From Desulfuromonadales bacterium (GTDB lineage Bacteria; Desulfobacterota; Desulfuromonadia; Desulfuromonadales; Syntrophotaleaceae), in the NCBI GenBank assembly GCA_013619105.1, contig JABXKU010000007.1, positions 1-64,000 of the forward strand: a DNA stretch of 64,000 nucleotides, read 5' to 3'. The position numbers and the translations under genes were made by a program. Shown piece by piece: positions 27,033 to 35,505 of this stretch (position 1 is the stretch's first letter; each line of letters opens with the position of its first letter). The notes beneath the pieces are model-generated. The model made no database searches and had not been told where the DNA came from. It saw only the letters and a program-made list of their open reading frames with translations.

Positions 27033-28253
27033 ATGCGTCAACCTGAATTACTGGCCCCGGCAGGGGACTTGGAAAAACTGGAAGCGGCTCTGGCTTACGG
27101 GGCCGATGCGGTGTATCTAGGCGGGGATCACTTTGGCCTGCGAGCCTTGGCCAGCAACTTCAGCCTGCCCCAGTTGAAGCAAGCCAAGGATTTGGTACAT
27201 GCTGCCGGCAAAAAAATCTACCTGACTTTAAATGCCTCTCTTCGCCCGGCAGAACTCGCTGCGTTGAACGGCTATCTGGAAGAGTTGCGACCCCTTGAGC
27301 TTGATGCCTATATTGTGGCGGATCCCGGGGTGTTTGCGACGGTTCGGCGTGTGGATCCCGCCCGCGAGATACATCTGTCGACCCAGGTCAACACAACCAA
27401 TGGCGCTTCCGCTGAGTTTTGGCGGGCGGCGGGGGGCAAGCGCGTTAACCTGGCTCGGGAGTTATCGCTGGAAGAAATCAGGGCGGTCCGTGCGACGACC
27501 ACCGCAGAGATTGAGGTATTTGTCCACGGCGCCCAATGTGTGGCTTATTCCGGGCGCTGCCTACTGTCGGCGGCTCTGGTTGATCGTAGCGCCAACAGTG
27601 GTCTGTGTGCTCAATCCTGTCGTTGGCGATATGCCTTGATGGAGGAAAAACGCCCTGGTCAGTACTTGTCCATCGAAGAGGATTCCCGGGGTAGCTATAT
27701 AATGAATAGTCGCGATCTCTGTTTGGTCGACTATCTGCCCCAGCTAGTTGAAGCCGGAGTTGACAGTTTTAAAATCGAAGGACGGATGAAGGGGCGCTAC
27801 TATGTGGCGGCCGTTACCCGCGTCTATCGGGCCGCCCTCGATTGCTACCTGGCCGATCCTGAGGGTTACCGTTGTGACCCTGTGTGGCGGCAGGAACTGG
27901 AAAAGATCAGTCATCGGCCCTATGGCAACGGGTTTTTGACCGAGGCCCAGGACGCTCAGGTCCATAGCGGCGATTCTATCTATCGCCGCAGTTACGATTT
28001 TGTTGGCGTTGTATTGTCGCTCGGTGAAAATGGGCGAGGGCTTGTCGAGGGACGCAATCGTTTTTTCCCAGGCGAGGATCTGGAGTTGATCGGTCCGGGA
28101 ATGCGTCAGGTGACTTTTCCCGTCGGTTCTATGGCGTCCGAAAAAGAGCAGCCTTTGACTGTCGCGCAACCCAATGCTCGCATTCTTATGCAGTTGCCGC
28201 CTGGCAGCCAGCCTGGTGACTTGCTGCGTCGGCAGGTGGCATCGCCGGACTGA
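27033..28253 (+). CDS. U32-family peptidase / rRNA or tRNA hydroxylation protein
   Basis: The 406-residue protein has the U32 barrel from its start (PELLAPAGDLEKLEAALAYGADAVYLGG). The signature VFVHGAQCVAYSGRCLLSA with NSGLCAQSC supplies four cysteines that hold a [4Fe-4S] cluster in family members, and SFKIEGRMKGRYYVAAVTRVYR is also typical. U32 proteins such as TrhP/RlhA act in hydroxylation of RNA bases rather than as proteases. I choose the ATG at 27033 because the fold begins there; AGGAG precedes it by 11 bases. An in-frame ATG at 27006 is possible. No close partner gene is visible. Confidence 0.9.
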   Translation: MRQPELLAPAGDLEKLEAALAYGADAVYLGGDHFGLRALASNFSLPQLKQAKDLVHAAGKKIYLTLNASLRPAELAALNGYLEELRPLELDAYIVADPGVFATVRRVDPAREIHLSTQVNTTNGASAEFWRAAGGKRVNLARELSLEEIRAVRATTTAEIEVFVHGAQCVAYSGRCLLSAALVDRSANSGLCAQSCRWRYALMEEKRPGQYLSIEEDSRGSYIMNSRDLCLVDYLPQLVEAGVDSFKIEGRMKGRYYVAAVTRVYRAALDCYLADPEGYRCDPVWRQELEKISHRPYGNGFLTEAQDAQVHSGDSIYRRSYDFVGVVLSLGENGRGLVEGRNRFFPGEDLELIGPGMRQVTFPVGSMASEKEQPLTVAQPNARILMQLPPGSQPGDLLRRQVASPD

Positions 28254-28581
28254 TGCTTGGCTGAGTGGCTTATTTAATAGGGCGGTGTTGTTTCTCTCCT
28301 GGGGGCGCCGCTCTTAGTCAAGATTTGTCAGAAATGGCCGTGCTTTGACCTGGCAGCAGCTTTGGTTGGGCGCGGCTGTGGTTTAAATGCCACACTTTTT
28401 GTGAGTGGTCGGGGCGGGACATTGACGATTTTTTGTCCGTAACCTCGCCATATAAAAGGCCTGCAGTTGTTTTTCCCTTGAGCACTGCTTGTGTTGGCAT
28501 CTTTGTTGAATAAAACAACGGCAAAGAAGCAATGCAGCCGCTGTAAGTAATTAGTGTGGCTCGGCGGGAAAGGAAAGATCG
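28254..28581. other. Intergenic stretch without a recognised gene
   Basis: About 330 bases lie between the U32 gene and a small secreted protein gene. No ORF on either strand looks coding. TGGCATCTTTGTTGA at 28495-28509 has a loose sigma-54-like spacing but lacks the -12 GC, so I do not call it. Several short inverted pairs occur around 28490-28530. I see no riboswitch consensus. Confidence 0.5.
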
Positions 28582-28944
28582 ATGAGGCAAATTGTAATAA
28601 TGATCCAGGTAATGTTGCTGCTGGTTATGGCTGCTGGTATTGTCTCAGCGACCGAACTGAGCCTCTCTGCAGCGGATGGCCGCCACTCGGCTTTCGCAGC
28701 GGCCAAGAAGGTTGAGTTGACTCTTGTTGCCGTGCCTGCCGCTGTGGGAAGTCACACACCGGATACCCAAAACGAACTACCTCCCGAGTTGGAACCGGCT
28801 CTTCTTAGGGAGCGAGCCTTTACCGAGGCGAATGCTTTTGCCGGTGTGCAAATTGCTTTGCCGACCAGTCCTTTGAGTATCGTTTTGGCGGCTGACGAGT
28901 TGTTGAATCCGACCTGTGGTCTCAAACTGCATCTGGTCTGGTAA
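28582..28944 (+). CDS. Small secreted protein of unknown function
   Basis: The 120-residue product begins with a signal peptide (RQIVIMIQVMLLLVMAAGIVSA). The mature part is short, with a proline/glutamate-rich segment (NELPPELEPALLRERAF) and no motif I recognise. AGGAAAG lies eight bases before the ATG, so the start is well supported. It stands alone, followed by a terminator 65 bases downstream. Its function and homologues are unknown. Confidence 0.62.
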   Translation: MRQIVIMIQVMLLLVMAAGIVSATELSLSAADGRHSAFAAAKKVELTLVAVPAAVGSHTPDTQNELPPELEPALLRERAFTEANAFAGVQIALPTSPLSIVLAADELLNPTCGLKLHLVW

Positions 28945-29008
28945 CCCCCGCCAGTCTCGGATGCTGTCGTTCCTTTCTGTTGAAAATAGCTAAGAATCTG
29001 ATAGGTTG

Positions 29009-29041
29009 AATCGCCCATTTAAATAATGAGGCGATTTTTTT
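29009..29041 (+). terminator. Intrinsic terminator after the small secreted protein gene
   Basis: AATCGCC pairs with GGCGATT around a 14-base loop and is followed by seven T residues. The loop is long but the arms and T-run fit a rho-independent terminator. No other gene is seen between here and 29240. Confidence 0.75.
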
Positions 29042-29240
29042 GTTTGATGCCCTTGGTTCCCATGCTTTTGAGTCGTATTAGATTCACCTCGGCAGATTGT
29101 TGTAAGGTCGAGGTTCTCTGGGGAATAGGTCACGTTAGATTGGTATTCTAAAAGTAAAACGAGCTTTTCGATTGGCTCCAGCCTGTCCTCTGACAATAAG
29201 TGAGAAGCGTTAGTCTGGGCTTAGAGAGCTGTTGCGAGCT

Positions 29241-29357
29241 ATGGAAAAGCTCTTGCAGGCCTATGTCGAAACCGGCATATTGGATTTGCTGGTCAGCCTC
29301 TTCGGTTTCCAGTGGGTCCATAACTGCTGTACCTTGCTTGCGGTTTGGGGAGAGTAA
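29241..29357 (+). CDS. Possible 38-residue small protein coupled to the lipid kinase gene
   Basis: An ATG at 29241 opens a 38-codon frame that ends in TAA overlapping the ATG of the next gene (TAATG at 29355-29359). The peptide begins MEKLLQAYVETGILDLLVSL and continues amphipathically to the end, possibly membrane-associated. The overlap suggests translational coupling. There is no strong ribosome binding site (GAG near -9). Whether it is translated is uncertain. Confidence 0.4.
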   Translation: MEKLLQAYVETGILDLLVSLFGFQWVHNCCTLLAVWGE

Positions 29358-30226
29358 TGAAAATTAAACTGATTGCCAACCCGGTGGCCGGTGGTGATGC
29401 TCGAAGCAAAATAGATAGAGCTGTGGCCTGGCTGCAAGCTGCCGGTGCCACTGTTGACTTAACCATAACCAAAAAGCGCGGCGACGCCATGCAGGCGGCC
29501 GCTGCTTCCAAGCAGGACGATTTCGACCGCATTATTGCCGCCGGTGGCGACGGTACTCTCAATGAAGTGATCAACGGCCTGGCGCCGTCGGCCATTCCCC
29601 TGGCATTCATTCCCTTTGGGACCACCAACGTATTCGCCCTCGAGGTGGGCATCCCTTTCGATGTGGAGCAGGCCTGTGCCGTGGCGCTGCAAGGTCGGCC
29701 TTGTTCGGTTTGTCTCGGCCTGGCGGGAGATACCCGCTTTTTGCTCATGGCCGGTATCGGCTTTGACGCTGAGGTGGTGGCCGGGGTTAGTCTGCCGTTG
29801 AAGCGTCGACTTGGTAAGTTGGCCTATCTGGTGAGTTCCTTGCGGGTTTTGCTGTGTTCTGTTCCTGATATCGTCGAGGTGGTCGATGAGCAGGGCCGCC
29901 GCTATCAGGGCTATTCTGCCATTATCGGTAACGGCCGTTATTATGGTGGTCGTTTTTCCATTACCCCGAAAGCCTCGCTGCAAGACGATACCTTAGAGGT
30001 CTGTCTGTTTCGTCGCCGGGGGCGCATTGGGTTTTTGTGCAGCATGGTCAAGGTGGCTCTTGGCCGGCCTCTGGCCGAAAGCGAGGCCTGGCGATTTAAG
30101 GGGCGGAAGCTCACGGTCAGTGGATCAAAGGCAGCGGTTCAGCTCGATGGCGACTATCAGGGCCGTCTACCTGAGACGTTTTGTGCTGTTTTCGGCGAGC
30201 TGACTCTAGTGTATCCGAAGGAGTAA
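29357..30226 (+). CDS. Diacylglycerol/lipid kinase of the YegS family
   Basis: The 289-residue protein has the diacylglycerol-kinase catalytic fold. The start KIKLIANPVAGG, the nucleotide-binding RIIAAGGDGTLNEVINGL, the IPFGTTNVFA element and a C-terminal beta domain (GRPLAESEAWRFKGRKLTVSG, then VQLDGDYQG) are all present. Such enzymes phosphorylate diacylglycerol or related lipids with ATP. I take the ATG at 29357, with GGGGAG just upstream; a TTG at 29345 is in frame. It is the second gene after the small coupled ORF. The lipid substrate is not known from sequence. Confidence 0.9.
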   Translation: MKIKLIANPVAGGDARSKIDRAVAWLQAAGATVDLTITKKRGDAMQAAAASKQDDFDRIIAAGGDGTLNEVINGLAPSAIPLAFIPFGTTNVFALEVGIPFDVEQACAVALQGRPCSVCLGLAGDTRFLLMAGIGFDAEVVAGVSLPLKRRLGKLAYLVSSLRVLLCSVPDIVEVVDEQGRRYQGYSAIIGNGRYYGGRFSITPKASLQDDTLEVCLFRRRGRIGFLCSMVKVALGRPLAESEAWRFKGRKLTVSGSKAAVQLDGDYQGRLPETFCAVFGELTLVYPKE

Positions 30227-30327
30227 TAGTTAAGAAATTACATGCTTGGACTCCTAATTTATGGGGTTCCCACTCGAAGTCGCGTCTCTCCCGATTTTAT
30301 TGCCATTGAAAAGGAAGGCATATTGTA

Positions 30328-31200
30328 ATGACTCTGTTGCCCGATTCTTATCTGTCGCCCTTACATCTCCCCTTTAACACCGCTTGTCTGCAGCAGCGTT
30401 TTGAACTGCAGTCCCCCGATTCTGACCCCGGCGGTGAGCAGGGCGTCTGGTTATTACTGTCCAATGGCGAATTGTGGATGCAGGGTTCAGTGGAACACCC
30501 GGTTTTACCCGACTACCTGCCGAGCGGTATTCTGCGTAAAGGGTGTGAGCCGTTGTATATTGGGACCTGGGACGGGCAACCCTGCCGTTTGCTGGAACTG
30601 GAGGAGACGGCAGTCTTGCCGGATGAGTGGATTGCCGTGGAGCTGTCGGACTGGTATGGCCAGATCCCCATCGAGCCCCTGTCCCTCGGTGGGGCCGCAT
30701 TGCAGATTCTGCATTGGGAGAAAAGCAGTCGCTGCTGCCCCCAGTGTGGTGGCAACGTGCAGCGGTTGTCCGGCGAGTGGGGCAAGCGTTGTCCCCAGTG
30801 CGGTTGGGTGTTTTTCCCTAATGTGCATCCCTGCGCTATTATTCTGGTCAAGCGGCCGGGCGAAGTGTTGCTGACCCGCAAGGCCGAGTGGCCTGCCGGG
30901 CATTACAGTCTCATTTCGGGTTTCGTGCATTTTGGCGAGTGTCTGGAGGAGGCCGCTGCACGGGAGGTTCGGGAAGAGACGGGAGTTGAAATCGCCAACC
31001 TGCGCTACGTTGGCAGCCAGTGCTGGCCCTTTCCTAGCCAATTGATGGCCGGATTCGTAGCCGATTATGCCGGTGGTGAACTGCAGGTAGACTATCAGGA
31101 ATTGGAGGATGCACGCTGGTTTCCAGTCGATGCCTTGCCGGCGATGCCGCCGATGCGGAGCATCTCTCGATTTATCCTGGATAATTGCCTGTTTGCTTGA
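30328..31200 (+). CDS. nudC: NAD(H) pyrophosphatase / decapping Nudix hydrolase NudC
   Basis: NudC hydrolyses NADH to NMNH and AMP and removes NAD caps from RNA. The zinc ribbon CCPQCGGNVQ...RCPQCGWVFFPNVHP comes first, then the Nudix box GECLEEAAAREVREETGVE, and the NudC-specific SQCWPFPSQLMAGFVADY. The 290-residue length and N-terminal domain are normal. A 419-base gap with a decayed frame follows. A separate degraded copy of the C-terminal end is found near 40461-40663, so the family has at least one remnant in the window. Confidence 0.96.
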   Translation: MTLLPDSYLSPLHLPFNTACLQQRFELQSPDSDPGGEQGVWLLLSNGELWMQGSVEHPVLPDYLPSGILRKGCEPLYIGTWDGQPCRLLELEETAVLPDEWIAVELSDWYGQIPIEPLSLGGAALQILHWEKSSRCCPQCGGNVQRLSGEWGKRCPQCGWVFFPNVHPCAIILVKRPGEVLLTRKAEWPAGHYSLISGFVHFGECLEEAAAREVREETGVEIANLRYVGSQCWPFPSQLMAGFVADYAGGELQVDYQELEDARWFPVDALPAMPPMRSISRFILDNCLFA

Positions 31201-31619
31201 GGCCTGGTTTTCGGATCTGCGGCATCTCGATCGGTCGTTCGGCAGTATCCATCGTCTACCCTGTTCCCCAGTGCATTGTTTGTATTAAATTTCACTGGAG
31301 AAGTTGTGTTACAACTCCGGACTGATTACTTGCTTCCAACAGTGATTCAAAGTATAAGGTGCTGTTGCAGAAATAGCTGATCTGGTTTCCTGTTCCAAGC
31401 TGCAACATTGCGCGGAGCAGAGTATCGATCTGATCGAGGAATATGCGAAACGCATCCAGCTTCTGAATTCGATGCAAACCTGAGATGTTGACTTGAACAG
31501 TGAGCAAAATCGCCAATACGTGCAGCCCCTGAAACAGGTTCATGCCGGTCTCGAAAACATAAAACTGTAAACACATTATATCCAAGGCCTTGAAATAGCT
31601 CGAATAGCGGAGGTTTGCT
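31201..31619. other. Intergenic stretch with a possible decayed gene
   Basis: These 419 bases separate nudC from the acyl-carrier cluster. A possible disrupted frame inside is listed separately. Immediately before the next gene, GGAGG lies six bases ahead of a TTG start. No terminator hairpin was clear. Confidence 0.5.
31345..31572 (+). pseudogene. Decayed open reading frame of unknown origin
   Basis: One plus-strand frame reads VAEIADLVSCSKLQHCAEQS, continues to an amphipathic helix-like stretch (IDLIEEYAKRIQLLNSMQT), meets a TGA, then goes on as DVDLNSEQNRQYVQPLKQ with helical character until TAA near 31570. The helical, charged composition across the stop looks like a former coding region. 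I cannot name the family. It could also be chance. Confidence 0.3.
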
Positions 31620-32057
31620 TTGAAAAGTGAAGATGTACCTCAGGATAAGGCCCTTTTCGGCGAGTGGCACGAGATCTGTTACGCCCTAGACCGGGACGGG
31701 AATTATATGCTGGCTCCCAGTGCCGGCTGGGACCCCGCCAATGTAGCCAATCTGCAGGCTTGGGAGACGATTTCAGAAGATATCAGCCGGGCGATGAAGG
31801 CCGTGTGGGCCGGTGAGGCCAGTCCCTTGGCCTTTCACCTAGCCCGCTGCCAGATGGATGTCGGCCTGCTGGCTAGCTACGTGCAACTGGCGCGCTGGCG
31901 GGTGAAGCGCCACCTGCGCCCTAAAGTCTACGCCCGGCTCAAACCAGATTTGCGCGAACGCTATGCGCGGGTCTTCGATGTGACCGCCGAAACACTCGAT
32001 TCTCTTCCCGACAAGCCGGAAATCCCTGTGCCTCTGGAAGACAACGATAAGGACTGA
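31620..32057 (+). CDS. Unknown protein, first gene of the acyl-carrier/export cluster
   Basis: The 145-residue product is mostly helical and soluble, with tryptophans and charged residues (GEWHEICYALDRDG, ASPLAFHLARCQMDVGLL, RWRVKRHLRPKVYARL) and an acidic tail. I do not recognise a family. The start is TTG at 31620, with GGAGG six bases before it. It ends five bases ahead of the BtrH-like gene, so the two are surely co-transcribed and may act together, perhaps as a partner or substrate adapter of that enzyme. Confidence 0.75.
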   Translation: MKSEDVPQDKALFGEWHEICYALDRDGNYMLAPSAGWDPANVANLQAWETISEDISRAMKAVWAGEASPLAFHLARCQMDVGLLASYVQLARWRVKRHLRPKVYARLKPDLRERYARVFDVTAETLDSLPDKPEIPVPLEDNDKD

Positions 32058-32062
32058 AACCT

Positions 32063-33061
32063 GTGAATATCGATTTTGCCCATCGCCAGTCGGCCCATTG
32101 CGAAAGCGGGGTTACGGCAAACCTGTTTATGCACCACGGTATTGAAATGTCCGAAGCGATGGCCTTTGGCCTCGGGGCGGGGCTGTTTTTTGGGTATCTG
32201 CCCTTTGTGCGGATCAACCACCTGCCACTGGTGACTTATCGCTGCGCCCCGGGCGCGATTTTCAAGAAAGTGACCAAGCGTCTTGGTGTGGAGGTTGTTC
32301 GGCGCAAATTTCGCGATCCTGAGCAGTCAATGAAGGCGCTTGATGCAGCCCTAGAGCAGCAGATACCGGTGGGGCTGCAGACCGGAGTTTTCTGGTTGCC
32401 CTATTTTCCGCCGGCTTTGCGTTTTCATTTTAATGCCCACAATCTGGTGGTTTGCGGTCGCGAAGGAGATCATTACCGCATCAGCGATCCGGTTCTCGAT
32501 CAGCCGGTTCTCTGCCCCAGCGAAGACCTGATGCGGGCACGTTTCGCCAAAGGTGCCTTGGCGCCGAAGGGGGCGATGTATTACCTCAAAAACGTGCCGG
32601 CGCAGATCGATCTGCGGCCGGCTATCAGAAGCGGAATCCGTGATGTGGGGCGGAGCATGGTCAAGGCGCCAGTGCCGATAATCGGCGTTCGCGGCATGCG
32701 TTTTCTGGCCCGGCAGGTCGAAGGATGGCCGCAAAAGCTCGGTCAGAAACGGGCCATACAGTATCTTGGACACCTTATCCGCATGCAGGAAGAAATTGGC
32801 ACCGGAGGCGGAGGGTTTCGCTTCATTTACGCGGCCTTCTTGCAGGAGGCGGCCGAGTTGCTGGAACTGCCGCGATTGGCTGAACTCTCCCGTGAGCTGA
32901 CCGAAATCGGCGATCGCTGGCGAGAGTTGGCCCTGTTCGCTGCCCGTCGCTGCAAGGGGCGGGGTGAAGAAGAGACCTCCTTTCCTGCTTTGGCCGCTAT
33001 TCTGCGTGATTGTGCCGACCGCGAGGAAAAATTGTTCCGCTGTCTGCTGGCCGAAATATGA
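32063..33061 (+). CDS. BtrH_N/DUF4872-type protein, possible acyl carrier-dependent acyltransferase
   Basis: The N-terminal domain reads RQSAHCESGVTANLFMHHGIEMSEAMAFGLGAGLFFGYLP, the BtrH-type pattern with Cys13. It is followed by a His in HFNAHNLVVCGREGDHYRISDP, together a Cys-His-Asp arrangement of a papain-like fold. In butirosin biosynthesis BtrH moves an acyl chain from an acyl carrier protein to an aminoglycoside. The C-terminal half, with RAIQYLGHLIRMQEEIGTGGGGFRFIYAAFL, fits DUF4872. The start is GTG at 32063, with AAGGA nine bases upstream. A carrier protein gene lies in the same cluster. The acceptor is unknown. Confidence 0.82.
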   Translation: MNIDFAHRQSAHCESGVTANLFMHHGIEMSEAMAFGLGAGLFFGYLPFVRINHLPLVTYRCAPGAIFKKVTKRLGVEVVRRKFRDPEQSMKALDAALEQQIPVGLQTGVFWLPYFPPALRFHFNAHNLVVCGREGDHYRISDPVLDQPVLCPSEDLMRARFAKGALAPKGAMYYLKNVPAQIDLRPAIRSGIRDVGRSMVKAPVPIIGVRGMRFLARQVEGWPQKLGQKRAIQYLGHLIRMQEEIGTGGGGFRFIYAAFLQEAAELLELPRLAELSRELTEIGDRWRELALFAARRCKGRGEEETSFPALAAILRDCADREEKLFRCLLAEI

Positions 33062-33095
33062 TCGTTTTTATGCCTGGTTTTTACGGTGAGACAAG

Positions 33096-33878
33096 ATGAC
33101 CGTCAGGCCACCGGGGGGGCAGGGTGAGTCTGCTTCGGAGATCGTTGCGGCGACGGGTCTAGTATATCGATATCCGGGCAGTGCGCAGCCGGCTGTGGTC
33201 GATTTGTCTCTGTCGGTCCCTGAAGGAGAGGTGTTCGGTCTGCTCGGGCCCAACGGCGCGGGTAAAACCACCACCATCGCCATGCTGACAACTCTGCTGC
33301 GTCCCGCCGGGGGTAGCTTGCGGGTATGCGGTGTCGACCTCTTGCGCAAACCGCACCAGGTACGGCGGCTGATCGGCCTGGTTCCCCAGGACGTCGCTCT
33401 TTATCCGACCTTGACCGTCAGGGAAAACCTGCGCTATTTCGGGCGTTTGTTCGGCATGGGGGGTAAGGACTTAAATCGGCGGGTAGAGGAATGTCTCGAT
33501 TTGGTCGGATTGCGGGACCACGGCGCGCTGCGCATCGAAACCTGTTCCGGTGGCATGAAACGTCGCGCCAACCTGGCGGCGGGGATTGTCCATCGCCCGC
33601 GGCTGCTATTTCTCGACGAGCCGACCGTGGGCATTGACCCCCAGTCTCGCAACACCATTCTGGAAAACCTGGCCCGTCTGAGACAACAGGGGATGACCCT
33701 GATTTATACCACCCATCATATGGAAGAAGCGCAGCAACTGTGCTCCCGGCTGGCAATTATCGACGGCGGTAGAGTGATCGCCGCAGGCCTTCCCGAGGAA
33801 CTGATAGCCGCCGGTGAAGGCTGCCGGAATCTGGAAGATCTTTTCTTGCAATTGACCGGACGCCAGTTGCGGGATTAG
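33096..33878 (+). CDS. ABC transporter ATP-binding protein
   Basis: The 260-residue ATPase has Walker A GPNGAGKTTT, the Q-loop VPQD, the signature CSGGMKRR, Walker B LLFLDEPTVG and the switch His in YTTHHMEEA. It resembles the exporter-type DrrA/NatA group that pairs with ABC-2 permeases. The ATG at 33096 has GGTGAG before it. It lies between the BtrH-like gene and the permease (37 bases apart), so it supplies the power for export in this cluster. Confidence 0.94.
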   Translation: MTVRPPGGQGESASEIVAATGLVYRYPGSAQPAVVDLSLSVPEGEVFGLLGPNGAGKTTTIAMLTTLLRPAGGSLRVCGVDLLRKPHQVRRLIGLVPQDVALYPTLTVRENLRYFGRLFGMGGKDLNRRVEECLDLVGLRDHGALRIETCSGGMKRRANLAAGIVHRPRLLFLDEPTVGIDPQSRNTILENLARLRQQGMTLIYTTHHMEEAQQLCSRLAIIDGGRVIAAGLPEELIAAGEGCRNLEDLFLQLTGRQLRD

Positions 33879-33915
33879 CCCGGATCGGACCGGGCAGGGA
33901 AGGCACCTTTTAGCG

Positions 33916-35247
33916 ATGAAACAATTCTGGGCGACATTCTGCAAAGATCTGCTAGTTCTGAGCCGTGACCGTACCGGCCTGCTGGTTCTGTTCTTCATGC
34001 CTGCGGTACTGGTGCTGGTGGTCTCTTTGGTGCAGAACAATATCCTTGAAACCACCGGTGCGAGCGGCATGCGTGTCCTTTTTGTCGACGAAGACGGGGA
34101 TATGGTCGCAGCAAAGGTGCGGGAACGCCTCGGTGCGGTGGATTCGTTGAAGTTGGTGGAGCGGGTAGGCGACGCTCCGCTGACCGAGGCGACAGCCCGT
34201 CGGCTGGTGGCCAAAGGGGATTATCAATTTGGCATCGTCATCCCCGCCGGGGCGAGTCGGATTTTTCGAGTACGGTCCCGGCAGCAGGCTAGAAATGCTT
34301 TCGGCAAAAAGCAAAGGAATGCATCGCAGGTCGCGACAGAGCCTATGCCGCAGCTATTGGTCTTTTTTGACCCGACGGTGCAGGGTATTTTTCGCACCGC
34401 TGTGACCGGTTCTCTTAGCCAGGTGTTGTTGGGAATCGAAACCGAAGAAAAAGGCCAGGAATTGAGTCGGGCTCTTAATACTGTTCTTGCCGCCCGAAGC
34501 CGTGGCTTCCTGATGGGCGGGACGATCCTCGGCGAGAAAGAATTGCACCGTTTGCTGGTTGTGGACAGCCTGCTTTCCGTGCGAGAACAACCTGCCTCCG
34601 ATAGACCCGATCGGCCGATGCCCAATGCCGTGCAGCAGAATGTTCCGGCCTGGGCGCTGTTCGGCATGTTTTTCATCGTCGTGCCCCTTTCGGGAGCCCT
34701 GCTCCGTGAACGACAAGAAGGGACTCTGCTGCGGTTGCGTACCCTGCCGGTTTCCTACGGCGTCATTCTGCTTGGCAAGATCGCTGCTTTTGCCTTAGTG
34801 TGCATGGTGCAATTTGGCCTTATGTTGGCAGTTGGTAAGTTCTTGTTGCCGCTCTTTGGCACCCCGGTCCTCGACCTTCATGGCCGACTTCCGTCTCTCT
34901 GCCTGCTTGCTCTGTGCGCTGCCTTGGCTGCTACCGGTTTCGGTCTGTTGGTTGGAACCGCTGCCCGCAGTTTTGAGCAGGCCTCCATGTTTGGCGCGGT
35001 TTCGGTGGTGGTGGCTGCCGCCCTGGGAGGGGTCATGGTGCCGGTTTACGTGATGCCCCGTGAGATGCAGGCGATTAGTGCCTTTTCTCCTTTGTCCTGG
35101 GGGCTCGACGGATTTTTAGAAATTTTTGTGCGCGGCGAGGGCCTGTCGGCGGTGGCGGATAATATCTTTTTTCTGCTGGCCTTTTTTGTCGTAACCTTGG
35201 GGTTGTCTTGGTGGGTATTCCACCGCCAGGGACGAACCGGCTGTTAA
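33916..35247 (+). CDS. ABC-2 type permease
   Basis: The 443-residue protein has one N-terminal membrane segment (TGLLVLFFMPAVLVLVVSLVQNNI), a roughly 200-residue periplasmic part, and about five C-terminal membrane helices (ALFGMFFIVVPLSGALLRERQEGTLLRLRTLP, KIAAFALVCMVQFGLMLAVG, LCLLALCAALAATGFGLLVG, and others). This is the ABC-2 permease design of lipid, polysaccharide and drug exporters. It follows the ATPase gene at 37 bases and precedes the acyl carrier protein. The substrate is not known; the acyl carrier context suggests an acylated metabolite or lipid. Confidence 0.92.
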   Translation: MKQFWATFCKDLLVLSRDRTGLLVLFFMPAVLVLVVSLVQNNILETTGASGMRVLFVDEDGDMVAAKVRERLGAVDSLKLVERVGDAPLTEATARRLVAKGDYQFGIVIPAGASRIFRVRSRQQARNAFGKKQRNASQVATEPMPQLLVFFDPTVQGIFRTAVTGSLSQVLLGIETEEKGQELSRALNTVLAARSRGFLMGGTILGEKELHRLLVVDSLLSVREQPASDRPDRPMPNAVQQNVPAWALFGMFFIVVPLSGALLRERQEGTLLRLRTLPVSYGVILLGKIAAFALVCMVQFGLMLAVGKFLLPLFGTPVLDLHGRLPSLCLLALCAALAATGFGLLVGTAARSFEQASMFGAVSVVVAAALGGVMVPVYVMPREMQAISAFSPLSWGLDGFLEIFVRGEGLSAVADNIFFLLAFFVVTLGLSWWVFHRQGRTGC

Positions 35248-35431
35248 TCCCTGGGTATCTGCAATCCGATTTTGCCTGTTATTATCGTTTCTCCGGAAAC
35301 GGCCATTTCTCTCAATCCTGGCGTTAATCTGTCCACTTGTTTCGATGGCGTAGGCGTCTTCGTTTCCGCGCAAGCGCTCGACGTCCTTAACCCAGGGAAA
35401 AGTGGTTCGTTGCCCATATAGGTGCTACGCT

Positions 35432-35459
35432 GTGTCCATCTGGGGTTCCGGATAGACAC
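35432..35459. repeat. Second copy of the hairpin repeat (GTGTCCAT...AGACAC)
   Basis: GTGTCCATCTGGGGTTCC is followed by GGATAGACAC, an imperfect inverted repeat nearly the same as the element at 10894-10922. It lies in the 258-base gap between the permease and carrier protein genes. The arms and the central GTTTCCG-like core are shared. Confidence 0.55.
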
Positions 35460-35505
35460 TGTTTAATAGTTTGAATTGTAAATAGCTATCAGGAGTGGAT
35501 AAGTA

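Noticed and set aside
28495-28509. Sigma-54-like promoter TGGCATCTTTGTTGA
   Set aside because: The -12 GC is lacking and only part of the consensus is met; no regulator gene is near.
28318-28590. Minus-strand 90-residue frame
   Set aside because: No ribosome binding site or family match, and it lies across the upstream region of a real plus-strand gene.
31292-31585. Minus-strand 97-residue frame before the acyl-carrier cluster
   Set aside because: Composition is unlike the neighbours and no start signal is seen; the plus strand better fits a decayed frame.
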